DNA of 33,562 bases from Nitrosovibrio sp. Nv4 (GTDB lineage Bacteria; Pseudomonadota; Gammaproteobacteria; Burkholderiales; Nitrosomonadaceae), in NCBI GenBank assembly GCA_945888885.1, contig CAMDAX010000007.1, positions 1 through 33,562 of the forward strand. The letters run 5' to 3'. Positions 1 through 9,556 of this stretch are shown here, one piece after another. Every line of letters begins with the position of its first letter. Position 1 is the first letter of the stretch. A program made the position numbers and the translations under genes. The notes under the pieces are model-generated. The model was not told the origin of the DNA. It did no database searches and worked only from the letters and a program-made list of their open reading frames with translations.

Positions 1-261
1 TTCCACTGCGTTGCGTAGTATTCATTTCGGGCGCCGATGTTGTCTTTAGAACCTCCATCTTGCCAGTAATGGCCGCCCTTTTCTACCTCTTTTCGCTCCC
101 AATTCTCCGGTTAATTCAGATCAGGTGGGGAGTTTTGCAAGAGCCTCTAGTATGAAAACATTATTGCGGTTTCGTGACAAATTCGAAATTTAGCCGTGCT
201 GTGCAAAGATATTTATGCCTACTGTCACACAGTTAGTACGGCATATTCTACAGAATCAGGC
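1..261. other. Left edge, downstream of glycerate kinase
   Basis: No recognisable gene. The minus strand from about 110 to 1 has an open, coding-like frame (it includes the peptides KGGHYWQDGG and ARNEYYATQW). It follows a TAA at 113-111 with no ATG, GTG or TTG start in frame. It could be the start of a partial or decayed gene running off the left edge. I do not recognise it. The rest (about 114-261) holds nothing I can identify. Confidence 0.3.
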
Positions 262-1542
262 CTACAGGATCAGGATTGCCCGGTAATCATTGACGTTGGT
301 CCGGGTGGGACCAGTGACGACCAAATCGCCGAGCTGATTAAAAAAAGTATAGGAGTCGTTGTTGGCAAGTGAAGCTGCAGCGTTGATACCCAGTTTTCTG
401 GCGCGGCGCAATGAATCCGGCGCAATCATTGCGCCAGCATTGTTCTCCGAACCATCTATGCCATCGGTATCGCAGGCAAGAGCGTGAACATTCCCAACGC
501 CATCGAGTTCAATGGCAAGTGACAGTAGAAATTCTGTATTGCGTCCACCGCGCCCACTCCCGTTTACCGTAACTGTCGTTTCTCCACCTGAAATCAGTAC
601 TACTGGCGGCTTCCACGGGTGCTCGTCGTGACGGATTTCCCTGACCAGCGCAGCGTAAACTTTGGCGACATCGCGTGCTTCGCCGGTAACTGCATCACCG
701 AGTATTGCCGCAGTGATGCCCTGGTTGCGAAAAAATTTTCCTGCTGCTGCCACAGAATCATGTGCGCGGGCGATCACATGATTCTCCACTCTATCGAAGA
801 TAGCGTCACCCTGTTTTGGCGTCTCGGCAAGTTTGCCTTGTTTCCCCATCAGCAGCGTGTCCATCACGGTTGCAGGTGCGCTTATCCGATAGCGCTCGAG
901 TATCGTAAGTGCTTCCTGATAGGTAGTGGGGTCGGGCGCACAGGGACCGGAGGCGATATGAGTTGGGTCATCTCCGGTCACATCAGAAATCACCAGCGCC
1001 AGTATCGGCGCATGGCATGAAGCCGCGAGTCTGCCGCCTTGAATAGCAGAAAGATGCTTACGTACCGTGTTGATTTCCTGAATTGCAGCGCCGCTGCGGA
1101 GTAATTCCCGGGTGACGGCTTTGAGATCATTTAGCGAAATGTTCGCTACCGGCAATGACAACAGACTGGAACCACCGCCGCTCAGCAGGCACAGCAACAA
1201 ATCATCCGCATTCAGTTTTTTCACTTCTGCAAGAATTTTTTGGGCTGCCTGCTCGCCCTGCCTGTCGGGAAACGGATGCCCCGCTTCGATTACTGTAATT
1301 CTATTGGTTAATATGCTGTGGCCATAACGTGTGATAACGATACCGCTCAGCGCTGCAGTTTCTGGCCAATGGTTCTCCACCGCCAGTGCCATGGCAGCTG
1401 CAGCCTTGCCCGCACCTACCACCAGAGTACGGCCCCCAGGTGTTCCGGGCGGCTTAGGCAAATACTGAGGAACGATGTGCAACGGGTCAGCTGCAGCGAT
1501 GGCGGCGTTGAAGCTGTTAAGTAGCAGTTTGCGCGGATTCAT
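262..1542 (-). CDS. Type-2 glycerate kinase (GckA/TtuD, MOFRL family)
   Basis: This cytoplasmic kinase phosphorylates D-glycerate, feeding glyoxylate- or tartronate-derived carbon into glycolysis. The 426 residues match the usual family length. Visible family motifs are the glycine/serine loop [10 protein letters not shown] (about residues 118-127), [15 protein letters not shown] in the middle, [11 protein letters not shown] and [11 protein letters not shown] near 315-340, and [14 protein letters not shown] near the C-terminus. The start codon overlaps the uvrA stop as ATGA (1539-1542), so the gene is probably translated by coupling to uvrA and shares its transcript. Older annotations call this family hydroxypyruvate reductase. 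I see no reductase Rossmann fold, so kinase is the better name. The exact product, 2- or 3-phosphoglycerate, cannot be read from sequence. Confidence 0.9.
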   Translation of the reverse strand: MNPRKLLLNSFNAAIAAADPLHIVPQYLPKPPGTPGGRTLVVGAGKAAAAMALAVENHWPETAALSGIVITRYGHSILTNRITVIEAGHPFPDRQGEQAAQKILAEVKKLNADDLLLCLLSGGGSSLLSLPVANISLNDLKAVTRELLRSGAAIQEINTVRKHLSAIQGGRLAASCHAPILALVISDVTGDDPTHIASGPCAPDPTTYQEALTILERYRISAPATVMDTLLMGKQGKLAETPKQGDAIFDRVENHVIARAHDSVAAAGKFFRNQGITAAILGDAVTGEARDVAKVYAALVREIRHDEHPWKPPVVLISGGETTVTVNGSGRGGRNTEFLLSLAIELDGVGNVHALACDTDGIDGSENNAGAMIAPDSLRRARKLGINAAASLANNDSYTFFNQLGDLVVTGPTRTNVNDYRAILIL

Positions 1543-4397
1543 TTATCCGGGGAATTGGAACTGGCCGTTCTTGCGCGGTGCAGGTTGAGCACACTCTTCA
1601 GATAATGGCCGGTAAAACTCGTTTGCTGCGCTGCCACTTCTTCCGGTGTACCTTCAGCGATGATCTGACCGCCACCGTCGCCGCCCTCGGGGCCGAGATC
1701 GACTACCCAGTCAGCAGTCTTGATCACATCGAGGTTGTGTTCGATCACTACTACAGTGTTGCCGTGGTCACGCAGCCGATGCAGCACTTTCAGCAGCAGA
1801 TCGATATCCTGGAAATGTAGTCCGGTGGTGGGTTCATCAAGAATATAAAGGGTGCGGCCGGTATCGCGCTTGGAAAGCTCCAGCGACAGTTTCACGCGCT
1901 GAGCTTCACCGCCGGAAAGTGTGGTCGCAGACTGTCCCAGGGCAATGTAGCCGAGTCCGACATCCAGCAAGGTACTCAGCTTCCTGGCCACTACCGGCAC
2001 CGGTTTAAAAAAATCATACGCCTGCTCTACGGTCATTTGCAGAACCTGGTTAATGTTCCTGCCCTTATATTCGACTTCCAGGGTCTCGCGGTTATAACGT
2101 TTACCATGACATACATCACATGACACATAGATATCCGGCAGGAAATGCATTTCTACTTTGATCATGCCGTCGCCTTGGCAACCTTCGCAGCGTCCACCTC
2201 TGACATTGAACGAGAATCTCCCCGGCGCGTAGCCGCGCTCACGTGCCTGCGGTACCCCGGCAAACAGTTCACGGATCGGGGTAAATAGCCCGGTATAAGT
2301 AGCTGGGTTGGAACGGGGAGTGCGACCGATTGGACTCTGATCCATGTTGATGACTTTGTCGAAGAAAGCTAGTCCCTCCAGGTTCTCATGGGGTGCGGGC
2401 TCTGCGCTGCTGCCGTAGAGGTGTCGCGCCGTGGCATGGTAGAGAGTATCGTTGATGAGGGTGGATTTACCTGAGCCGGACACGCCGGTGACACATACGA
2501 ACAACCCTACCGGCAGATTAAGGTTGACGTTTTTTAGGTTGTTACCGGATGCACCTTCGATTCTGAGCCAGCGATCGCTTGTGGGTCTGGTGCGCTTTTC
2601 CGGCAATGCGATGGCCAGTTTTCCGGAAAGATATTTTCCGGTGAGCGAATCGGCATTTTCCTGGATGGCCTGTGGTGTGCCTTGAGCGATGATCAGTCCA
2701 CCGTGCTCACCTGCACCAGGACCCATATCTACTACATGATCAGCAGCAAGTATGGCGTCCTGGTCATGCTCCACCACGATCACACTATTGCCGAGATCAC
2801 GCAGATTCTTAAGGGTTTCCAGCAGGCGTCCATTGTCGCGCTGGTGCAGACCGATTGAAGGTTCGTCCAGCACATACATTACCCCGGTCAGTCCTGAGCC
2901 GATCTGGCTGGCAAGGCGAATGCGCTGAGATTCCCCACCGGACAGGGTATCAGCGGAACGATCCAGTGATAGATAGTCCAGCCCGACGTTATTGAGGAAT
3001 TGAATGCGGCTGGAAATTTCTTTGACAATTCTTTCGGCAATAGCGTGTTTGTGTCCGCTCAGTTGCACCTGGTCAAAAAATATCCTGGCTTGCTTCAGAG
3101 GCAATGCGTTAATTTCGTAAATTGCCCGCCCTCCCACCCTTACATGGCGCGCTTCTTTACGCAGGCGGGTGCCTGTACATTCGGGGCAGGTCATGGAATT
3201 GAGATATTTTGCCAACTCTTCGCGCACCGCCTGTGAATCGGTTTCCTTATAACGCCGTTCCAAGTTTGGGATAATGCCCTCAAAGGTGTTCTCTTGCTTG
3301 TTCTTGCGTCCGCTTTCATTCAGATATGAGAACAGGATTTTTTCCTTGCCGGATCCACTGAGGATAATTGTCTGAATATCTGCAGCAAGCTGCTCAAATG
3401 GTACTTCCAGATCAAACTGGTAATGTCTGGCAAGACTCGTCAGCATCTGAAAATAAAATTGATTGCGCCGATCCCAACTCTTGATCGCGCCGGAAGCCAA
3501 CGACAGATGCGGGAAGGCGACAACACGCTTGGGGTCAAAGAACGTAATTTGCCCAAGTCCATCACACCTGGGACAGGCGCCCATCGGATTATTGAATGAG
3601 AATAACCGTGGCTCTAGCTCCGGTAGCGAATAGCTACATATCGGACAACTAAACTTGGCGGAAAAAAGATGCTCGTGACCGGAATCCATTTCCACTGCCA
3701 GCGCGCGCCCATCGGCATGACGTAACGCGGTCTCGAATGACTCAGCCAGTCGCTGTTTGGCATCTGGCGAGACTTTGAGCCTGTCCACCACCACTTCCAC
3801 CGTATGTTTTTTGGTCTTATGCAACTTCGGCAGTGCATCTATTTCATACACCCTGCCGTTGATACGCAGTCGCACAAACCCTTGTGCGCGCAACTCATCA
3901 AACAAATCCATCTGTTCGCCTTTGCGCCCGACCACCAGAGGCGAAAGTATCATCAGCCGCGTCTCCGCTGGCAGTTGCAATACATGATCCACCATTTGCG
4001 AGACGCTTTGCGCTGTCAGTGTGATGCCGTGCTCAGGGCACTGCGGATCGCCCACGCGCGCGAACAACAAACGCATGTAATCATGTATCTCAGTGACGGT
4101 GCCGACGGTGGAACGGGGGTTATGCGAAGTCGCTTTCTGCTCGATAGCGATGGCGGGCGAGAGTCCCTCTATCAAGTCAACGTCAGGTTTTTCCATTAAT
4201 TGCAGGAATTGCCGCGCATACGCAGAGAGTGATTCCACGTAACGTCGCTGACCTTCCGCGTAGAGCGTATCAAACGCGAGTGAGGACTTACCCGAACCCG
4301 ATAGTCCGGTAATGACGATCAGCTTGTTGCGTGGCAGGTCAAGATTAATGTTTTTTAGATTGTGGGTGCGTGCACCACGAATTTTGATAAGTTCCAT
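1539..4397 (-). CDS. uvrA: Excinuclease ABC subunit A
   Basis: UvrA is the DNA-damage sensor of nucleotide excision repair. It dimerises, binds distorted DNA with UvrB and uses two ABC ATPase modules. The 952 residues are full length for the family. The first P-loop is GLSGSGKSS at 31-39. It is followed by the CPIC...CPRC zinc module around 250-280, the first signature [14 protein letters not shown] with Walker [11 protein letters not shown], the second P-loop GVSGSGKST, a second zinc module (CEGCQGDG ... CDVCHG), and the second signature [12 protein letters not shown] with [10 protein letters not shown]. All catalytic elements are intact. It is divergent from the MFS gene across a 79-bp gap. 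I looked for a LexA operator there and found none. Its stop overlaps the start of the glycerate kinase. Confidence 0.98.
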   Translation of the reverse strand: MELIKIRGARTHNLKNINLDLPRNKLIVITGLSGSGKSSLAFDTLYAEGQRRYVESLSAYARQFLQLMEKPDVDLIEGLSPAIAIEQKATSHNPRSTVGTVTEIHDYMRLLFARVGDPQCPEHGITLTAQSVSQMVDHVLQLPAETRLMILSPLVVGRKGEQMDLFDELRAQGFVRLRINGRVYEIDALPKLHKTKKHTVEVVVDRLKVSPDAKQRLAESFETALRHADGRALAVEMDSGHEHLFSAKFSCPICSYSLPELEPRLFSFNNPMGACPRCDGLGQITFFDPKRVVAFPHLSLASGAIKSWDRRNQFYFQMLTSLARHYQFDLEVPFEQLAADIQTIILSGSGKEKILFSYLNESGRKNKQENTFEGIIPNLERRYKETDSQAVREELAKYLNSMTCPECTGTRLRKEARHVRVGGRAIYEINALPLKQARIFFDQVQLSGHKHAIAERIVKEISSRIQFLNNVGLDYLSLDRSADTLSGGESQRIRLASQIGSGLTGVMYVLDEPSIGLHQRDNGRLLETLKNLRDLGNSVIVVEHDQDAILAADHVVDMGPGAGEHGGLIIAQGTPQAIQENADSLTGKYLSGKLAIALPEKRTRPTSDRWLRIEGASGNNLKNVNLNLPVGLFVCVTGVSGSGKSTLINDTLYHATARHLYGSSAEPAPHENLEGLAFFDKVINMDQSPIGRTPRSNPATYTGLFTPIRELFAGVPQARERGYAPGRFSFNVRGGRCEGCQGDGMIKVEMHFLPDIYVSCDVCHGKRYNRETLEVEYKGRNINQVLQMTVEQAYDFFKPVPVVARKLSTLLDVGLGYIALGQSATTLSGGEAQRVKLSLELSKRDTGRTLYILDEPTTGLHFQDIDLLLKVLHRLRDHGNTVVVIEHNLDVIKTADWVVDLGPEGGDGGGQIIAEGTPEEVAAQQTSFTGHYLKSVLNLHRARTASSNSPDK

Positions 4398-4476
4398 CGA
4401 CTACCGTCATTGGCTACCTGAATATCGGTCAACCTGCTAATATACTCAAGTTCTCAGCGTTTTCCCAATCTGATTC

Positions 4477-5862
4477 ATGTCCGCACCATTATCCCACGAA
4501 AAGATGTCTCCAATTGAGCTGCGCGCCACTGCCGGCCTCGCCGGTATTTATGGGCTACGCATGTTTGGAATGTTCATCATTCTGCCGGTATTCGCGTTCT
4601 ATGCCGAGGATTTGCCCGGCGGCAACAACTACATGCTGGTCGGTATTGCACTCGGTGCATATGGGTTGACCCAAGCGATATTGCAAATCCCTTTTGGCTG
4701 GTTGTCCGACCGTATCGGGCGCAAGCCGGTAATTTATCTTGGTTTGATCCTGTTCGCCATCGGCAGTTTCATTGCCGCATCCGCCGCCGATATTTACTGG
4801 GTTATTTTTGGCCGTATCATTCAAGGTGCGGGGGCAATTTCTGCGGCAGTCATGGCACTGGCTGCCGATCTGACCCGCGAGGAACACCGCACCAAGGCGA
4901 TGGCTGCGATCGGCATGACCATCGGCACCACTTTCGCTCTTTCGTTAATTATCGCCCCGGCGCTAAATAATCTGATTGGCGTGCCGGGGATTTTCGCTAT
5001 GACCGGAGTACTGGCAATTCTGGCGATGCTGGTGGTATACAAGATCATTCCCGATCCACTGGTCAGCCGTTTCCACTCCGATACCGAGGCCTCCGCTGGG
5101 CGTTTCCACAACGCGTTGCGTAACCCTGAATTGCTGCGGCTGGATTTCGGTGTATTTGCGTTGCACGCAGTACTGATGGCGTTGTGGCTGGTGGTGCCGT
5201 TGTCTTTGCGTCAAGCCGGGTTGGCGCCAGACCAGCACTGGCAGATATATTTGCCGGTGCTGGTCATTTCCATGGCGCTGATTATTCCAGCAATTATTTA
5301 TGCAGAAAGAAAAGCCAAACTTAAACCGGTGTTTACCATAGCTGTGGCAGTGCTGCTGGTGAGTCAAGTGCTGCTGGCATTGACGCTCGACTCTGTGTGG
5401 GGTACGGCAGCGGCGTTGCTGGCATTCTTTGCCGCATTCAATCTGCTAGAGGCAAGTTTGCCGTCACTTATTTCCAAGATTGCACCGGTCGGCGCGAAGG
5501 GAACTGCCATTGGCGTCTATAGTAGCGCTCAGTTTCTCGGTGCTTTTACCGGCGCAACTGCAGGCGGCTATCTTTATGGCAATCATGGCGGGTTTGCATT
5601 ATTTGCATTCTGCGGCATTCTACTGGCATTATGGCTGACACTTGCTGCTACCATGAAAGCACCTGCTGCTGTACGCACCAAGATGTATCATGTGCAGGAA
5701 ATGGATACGGACAGAGCTAGTGTTTTATCGCACGAACTGGCGACGCTGCCCGGTGTGCAGGAGGCGCTGGTGCTGGCGAGCGAAGGAGTGGCCTACCTGA
5801 AAGTAGATATGCAGGGTTTTGACGAAAAACGGGTTGTTCAATTACTAGGGGGAGAAACATAA
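4477..5862 (+). CDS. MFS transporter, YajR type with C-terminal ferredoxin-like domain
   Basis: An inner-membrane major facilitator efflux protein of 461 residues. Twelve hydrophobic segments span about residues 20-395. The MFS loop signature GWLSDRIGRKPVIYLG follows helix 2. After the last helix a soluble tail (about 400-461) begins YHVQEMD and includes VLSHELATLPGVQEALVL and VAYLKVDMQGFDEKRVVQLL. This is the extra domain that marks YajR-like transporters, so they differ from ordinary drug exporters. The substrate is unknown. The stop codon TAA abuts the ATG of ssb with no gap, and the ssb ribosome site (GGGGGAG) lies inside this gene's last codons, so the two are cotranscribed and probably translationally coupled. 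Confidence 0.9.
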   Translation: MSAPLSHEKMSPIELRATAGLAGIYGLRMFGMFIILPVFAFYAEDLPGGNNYMLVGIALGAYGLTQAILQIPFGWLSDRIGRKPVIYLGLILFAIGSFIAASAADIYWVIFGRIIQGAGAISAAVMALAADLTREEHRTKAMAAIGMTIGTTFALSLIIAPALNNLIGVPGIFAMTGVLAILAMLVVYKIIPDPLVSRFHSDTEASAGRFHNALRNPELLRLDFGVFALHAVLMALWLVVPLSLRQAGLAPDQHWQIYLPVLVISMALIIPAIIYAERKAKLKPVFTIAVAVLLVSQVLLALTLDSVWGTAAALLAFFAAFNLLEASLPSLISKIAPVGAKGTAIGVYSSAQFLGAFTGATAGGYLYGNHGGFALFAFCGILLALWLTLAATMKAPAAVRTKMYHVQEMDTDRASVLSHELATLPGVQEALVLASEGVAYLKVDMQGFDEKRVVQLLGGET

Positions 5863-6318
5863 ATGGCATCAGTTAATAAAGTGATACTCATCGGTAATCT
5901 GGGCAAAGACCCCGAAACCCGTTACATGCCCAATGGCGAGGCGGTGACCAACATTACTCTGGCCACTACCGAAACCTGGAAAGACAAGAGTGGCGAGAAG
6001 CAGGAAAAAACTGAATGGCATCGCGTCACGTTCTATCGCAAGCTTGCCGAGATCGCCGGGGAATACTTGAAAAAAGGCCGCCCGGTATATGTTGAAGGAC
6101 GACTGGAAACCCGCAAGTGGACGGACAAGGCGGGGGTGGAGCGCTATACCACCGAGATTATTGCCAGTGACATGAAGATGCTGGGCAGCAAGCCCGGCAG
6201 CAGTAGTTTCGAAGTGGTGGATCAGGAAGACAGTGCTCCGGCTAGTGCATCAGCCAAACCGGCCACCGCTAGAAGTGGCAGCGGGTTTGACGACATGGAC
6301 GACGATATTCCGTTCTAG
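5863..6318 (+). CDS. ssb: Single-stranded DNA-binding protein
   Basis: SSB coats single-stranded DNA in replication, recombination and repair and recruits partners through its acidic tail. At 151 residues it has the N-terminal OB fold ([20 protein letters not shown] at the start, then [21 protein letters not shown] and [14 protein letters not shown]). A low-complexity Ala/Ser linker follows (about 115-140), and the canonical acidic tip MDDDIPF closes the protein. It follows the MFS gene directly. The uvrA/MFS/ssb cluster puts two single-strand or damage functions side by side, though on opposite strands. Confidence 0.98.
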   Translation: MASVNKVILIGNLGKDPETRYMPNGEAVTNITLATTETWKDKSGEKQEKTEWHRVTFYRKLAEIAGEYLKKGRPVYVEGRLETRKWTDKAGVERYTTEIIASDMKMLGSKPGSSSFEVVDQEDSAPASASAKPATARSGSGFDDMDDDIPF

Positions 6319-6333
6319 CGGTTACTTGGTATC

Positions 6334-6378
6334 GCAACATCAACCCAGGAAGCATCTTGTTTGCCGGGTTGATGTTGC
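6334..6378. terminator. Inverted repeat between convergent ssb and receptor genes
   Basis: A perfect 13-bp inverted repeat (6334-6346 and 6366-6378) with a 19-base loop sits 15 bases after the ssb stop, between two convergent genes. Neither side has a clear T-tract, so it is not a textbook intrinsic terminator. It may end both transcripts or block read-through. This is inference from position and symmetry. Confidence 0.45.
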
Positions 6379-6451
6379 TTGTCCAGCAGCGCAAATGCCT
6401 GCTGTGCGAATTCATACTCAGCCCGAACGGACTGAATAAATCGATGTTTCC

Positions 6452-9328
6452 CTAGAAATTGAATATAGCCGATGCGCGAACAGCTATCGGTGAGCCTGGC
6501 GTCATGCTATTGTTGTTATGAACGGCTGCAATGTACTTGGTATCGAGCAGGTTTTCAATATTCACCTGAAAACGCAGACGCTTGTCGATTCTGGCGAATA
6601 TTGCCGCATCCACCCGGGTGAAACCTTGCGCCCTGACCGTATTGTCAAGCGCGGCAAACATGTCGCTGCGATGGATCACGCCAAATGCCGCGCCCCACGT
6701 CGGCGTAAAATCATACCGGTTCCACATCGAGAACGTGTGCCGGGGAAGTTCCGCCAAAGTTGCGCCATTTCTGGCGGTGGCAGTGCTCTGCGTGCTAAGA
6801 AGTTCACCATCCTGGAAGGCATACCCCCCCATGACGCGCCATGCCGAGGTGATCTGGCCACTCACGCCCACTTCAATGCCCTGAACACGTTGGCCCTTGG
6901 TTAAAAAGGACGAACCGGTAATGTTTGGATCCGTACTAATCACATTAGTACGGTCTATCTGGTACACCGCAGTAGTCAAAGCCAAGTTGGGAAGGACATC
7001 CCACTTGATGCCCGCTTCCAGGTTGGTGAATTTTTCCGGAGCAAGCGTCGCGGCAGTGACTGTCAGTCCGGTGAGCTGTTCGGCCGCACGTGGTGCAAAC
7101 GCCTGACTATAGCTGGTATAAACGGAGACTGGCTCGATTGGTTTGTAAATGAGACCGAAGCGTGGCGAGAGCAGACCGTCGTCGGTTCTTAATTGAGTAC
7201 TGGTGTTTCTTTTAAAGAAATCCACTTCGAACCGATCATAGCGCACGCCGACAATTGCCTGTAGCTGAGGCAACAGCACGATCTGGTCTTGTATGTAGAC
7301 CGAGGTAATCTTTGTGACGCTATGATTGTCTGCATCTGAAGCTCTGGTTGCGAAGGTGATGGAATCCGCAGTGATCGGGTTGCTGAGGGGTACAGTCAGC
7401 GAGGTCAAGCCATTACTGAAAGTACCGTTCCGACGTATGTTATCTGTTACCTGGCGGCCTATTTCGACACCGACTGCCAGTGTATGTTTAATCGGCCCCG
7501 TGTTCAGGACGTACGAAAAATCTGTCTGGTTAAAGAAATTGTCGCGGGTGGACGTATCATTATAAGCAGCAAGATTCAGGTTGCCTGCATTGGTGACAGC
7601 GGAATTTGCAAACACATTCTGGTAAAACTTGTCGTACATGGCATAGTTAGTGCGGTTACGAAAAGTAAATCCGGAATCAAATTTGTGCTCAATCAGCGAG
7701 TTGAATGATGTGACGCTAACGTCTGCCTTGCTGCGCCGGGGATCGCCAAAGAATGTCGATGGACTTGTATTGACAGGCGCCCCGTTAAAGGACGGGATGC
7801 CGCGATCTGCCGTGCGGTGATCCTGGAAGTGTTCCATGCCCAGAACAATGTTGGTACGGTGGCTAGGCTTGAGCGTGACAGTAGGGCTGATGCCAAAACG
7901 TTCCAGATTCACGCCGTTACGATAGCTGCCTGAATTTTCGTACATGGAATTGAAACGGACAGCAGCCACGTCATTAATACCCTGACCGACATCAACTGCC
8001 AGTCGTTTCTTGTCGTAAGATCCCCCCTCGAACGAAAATTCACGGATCGGATCCCAGCCCGCCTGCTTGGTTACCCGGTTGATCACGCCACCCGAGCCGC
8101 CGCGACCAAAAATCATCCCGTTGGCGCCTTTCAACACCTCGACTCGCTCGATGTTGTAGAGATCGCGAAAATATTGAACATCATCGCGCACGCCATCTGT
8201 AAAAAAATCCCCGGTCGAGCGATTGCCGCGAAAAACCAGTGCATCGCGATTACCTTCGCCTTGCGATACACCCACGCCCGGTACGTAGCGCGCCACGTCA
8301 GCCATGCTCTGCATGGATTGATCCCTAATCAGTTCGCGCGTCACCACCGTTATGGATTGCGGCACGTCACGCAACAGCGTGTTGGTCTTGGTCGCAGTGG
8401 TGCTATATGCAGCGGCATAACCACCCATGGTACTTGCCACTACCTTGATTGACGGTAGCATGGTCACGTTGGCGACTGGCTCAGTATCGAAGGTGGGCGC
8501 TAGCGATTTCTTCACAGCATAACCATCAGCTTGTGGTGCCGCTTGCAGACCACTTCCAGCCAATAAACGGTTTAACCCATCCTGAATGGAGAAATTGCCG
8601 TTTAATCCGTGTGTCACCATTCCTTTTACCTCAGCTGCGTTAAAGGAAATTTTGATGCCTGCCTGTTTGGCAAAACGATTAAGCACATCTTCCAGCGAGT
8701 CTGCAGAAATGCTAAACGCCTGTAGGGTATTGCTGGCAACAAGGGTTGTCGCTGCATGGGCGTCATGGGACAAAAGCATTGTGACTACTCCAAAGCAGAT
8801 TAACGCACCATGCAATGCGATCATGAGTCGATCCTTACAATGGCTTCGTTGGGGTTGGACAGCAACACGTTTTTGTGCTGGTTGGGCAGCCGTGGTAGCT
8901 GACGCAGCCAGCACTTCTACTCCTTTGCGAAAGGTGGGCAGATCCGAACGCTTCAGCAAAGCACAGGGCTTACCGGAATATTTGCAGTAGCATTTCGCGG
9001 CAAAATAGGCTTCGTGATTTACGCAATCGACCGGACAGAGCAGTGCATCGGCGTAGGCAAGCAGCGCGGGCAAGCAATTCGAGTCATGCTGTTGGTCGCC
9101 GCGATAAATTAGCAACCTGCCGCCCGCAGTTTCCACGACACGTCGGTATTCCGGGTATAGCGCGGCAAATCCGCCCACGCACAGCACGCAGCGTCCCGCG
9201 AGATCCAACGTGCTATAGGTGTCACTATCTGGGCGGGGGGTTTTCAGCAGCAGCTCGCCAGTGCAGGTTGCATCTACAAACGGAAAAGAAGTGGCGATAC
9301 CTGAGGTGATTATTTCTTGCTGTTTCAC
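6452..9328 (-). CDS. DUF2325 domain fused in frame to a TonB-dependent siderophore receptor (STN, plug, barrel)
   Basis: One open frame holds two parts. From the GTG at 9328 (the frame itself extends to 9352) about 43-140 form a DUF2325 domain: CVLCVGG, YRRVVETAGGRLLIYRGD, ADALLCPVDCVNHEA and CYCKYSGKPCALL. A linker follows, then a Sec signal peptide at about 169-192 (MIALHGALICFGVVTMLL ... DAHA). Next come an STN domain (FSISADSLEDVLNRFAKQAG), a plug (DVPQSITVVTRELIRDQSM ... ANGMIFGRGGSGGVINRVTK) and a 22-strand-type barrel ending RASAIFNF. The receptor part imports ferric siderophores across the outer membrane. STN domains normally signal to a FecR anti-sigma factor, but no fecI/fecR is nearby. 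A cytoplasmic-type domain ahead of a signal peptide is hard to reconcile with export. An internal Shine-Dalgarno/ATG at 8824 gives a normal 790-residue receptor. GTG 9328 was chosen because it has GGGAGC upstream and its context recurs at 12147. A Fur box covers the promoter. Confidence 0.85.
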   Translation of the reverse strand: MKQQEIITSGIATSFPFVDATCTGELLLKTPRPDSDTYSTLDLAGRCVLCVGGFAALYPEYRRVVETAGGRLLIYRGDQQHDSNCLPALLAYADALLCPVDCVNHEAYFAAKCYCKYSGKPCALLKRSDLPTFRKGVEVLAASATTAAQPAQKRVAVQPQRSHCKDRLMIALHGALICFGVVTMLLSHDAHAATTLVASNTLQAFSISADSLEDVLNRFAKQAGIKISFNAAEVKGMVTHGLNGNFSIQDGLNRLLAGSGLQAAPQADGYAVKKSLAPTFDTEPVANVTMLPSIKVVASTMGGYAAAYSTTATKTNTLLRDVPQSITVVTRELIRDQSMQSMADVARYVPGVGVSQGEGNRDALVFRGNRSTGDFFTDGVRDDVQYFRDLYNIERVEVLKGANGMIFGRGGSGGVINRVTKQAGWDPIREFSFEGGSYDKKRLAVDVGQGINDVAAVRFNSMYENSGSYRNGVNLERFGISPTVTLKPSHRTNIVLGMEHFQDHRTADRGIPSFNGAPVNTSPSTFFGDPRRSKADVSVTSFNSLIEHKFDSGFTFRNRTNYAMYDKFYQNVFANSAVTNAGNLNLAAYNDTSTRDNFFNQTDFSYVLNTGPIKHTLAVGVEIGRQVTDNIRRNGTFSNGLTSLTVPLSNPITADSITFATRASDADNHSVTKITSVYIQDQIVLLPQLQAIVGVRYDRFEVDFFKRNTSTQLRTDDGLLSPRFGLIYKPIEPVSVYTSYSQAFAPRAAEQLTGLTVTAATLAPEKFTNLEAGIKWDVLPNLALTTAVYQIDRTNVISTDPNITGSSFLTKGQRVQGIEVGVSGQITSAWRVMGGYAFQDGELLSTQSTATARNGATLAELPRHTFSMWNRYDFTPTWGAAFGVIHRSDMFAALDNTVRAQGFTRVDAAIFARIDKRLRFQVNIENLLDTKYIAAVHNNNSMTPGSPIAVRASAIFNF
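8822..8836 (-). promoter_or_regulatory. Internal ribosome binding site and likely true receptor start
   Basis: Within the fused frame, AAGGA (8836-8832) lies seven bases before an ATG (8824-8822). This is close to ideal Shine-Dalgarno spacing. That ATG opens directly into the Sec signal peptide of the siderophore receptor. The site therefore probably decides the receptor start, with the upstream DUF2325 part made separately, coupled, or as a read-through fusion. Confidence 0.7.
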
Positions 9329-9391
9329 AATTCGTGCTCCCTGGCAAGTCAAATGAAAATTGGCTGGCTACCCGGGAGGGACTGGCTGGCA
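9251..9391 (-). repeat. Duplicated block, copy A (5' leader plus start of the DUF2325 frame)
   Basis: This block of about 140 bp matches 12073-12211 in the same orientation. The part upstream of the GTG (9329-9391) is about 90% identical to copy B from CTGGCAAGTC onward, including two GCCAGCCA octamers flanking CCCGGGAGGG (read on either strand). The coding part (9251-9325) is only about 60-65% identical. The percentages are hand alignments. The block sits in the long untranslated leader between the Fur-controlled promoter and the GTG. Confidence 0.75.
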
Positions 9392-9470
9392 CTTCGAGTT
9401 ACTTGTTTGATAAGGTGTTTCTTATCGCAAGGGCGGCATTGTCCACCCTGTAAAACGCATTAACTAGTGC

Positions 9471-9501
9471 TAATGATAATGGTTATCATTAATATCGTCA
9501 A
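9471..9501 (-). promoter_or_regulatory. Fur box overlapping a sigma-70 promoter for the DUF2325/receptor gene
   Basis: Positions 9471-9491 read TAATGATAA-TGG-TTATCATTA, a 9-3-9 perfect palindrome that fits the Fur consensus. On the minus strand a TTGACG -35 (9501-9496) and a TATCAT -10 (9478-9473) are 17 bases apart, with the palindrome covering the -10 and most of the spacer. Fur with Fe(II) should block RNA polymerase here. The implied start near 9466 leaves a leader of about 138 bases before the GTG at 9328. Confidence 0.85.
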
Positions 9502-9556
9502 GCTAAATTGTGAATATTCTGCATTATTCGTGGTGGTATTTTATTCCGGATGGACG

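Noticed and set aside
4398-4476. LexA (SOS) operator before uvrA
   Set aside because: No CTG-N10-CAG palindrome with the expected AT-rich core is present in the intergenic gap.
8174-8990. Plus-strand open frames across the siderophore receptor gene
   Set aside because: They are antisense shadows of a well-supported receptor and show no protein-family features.
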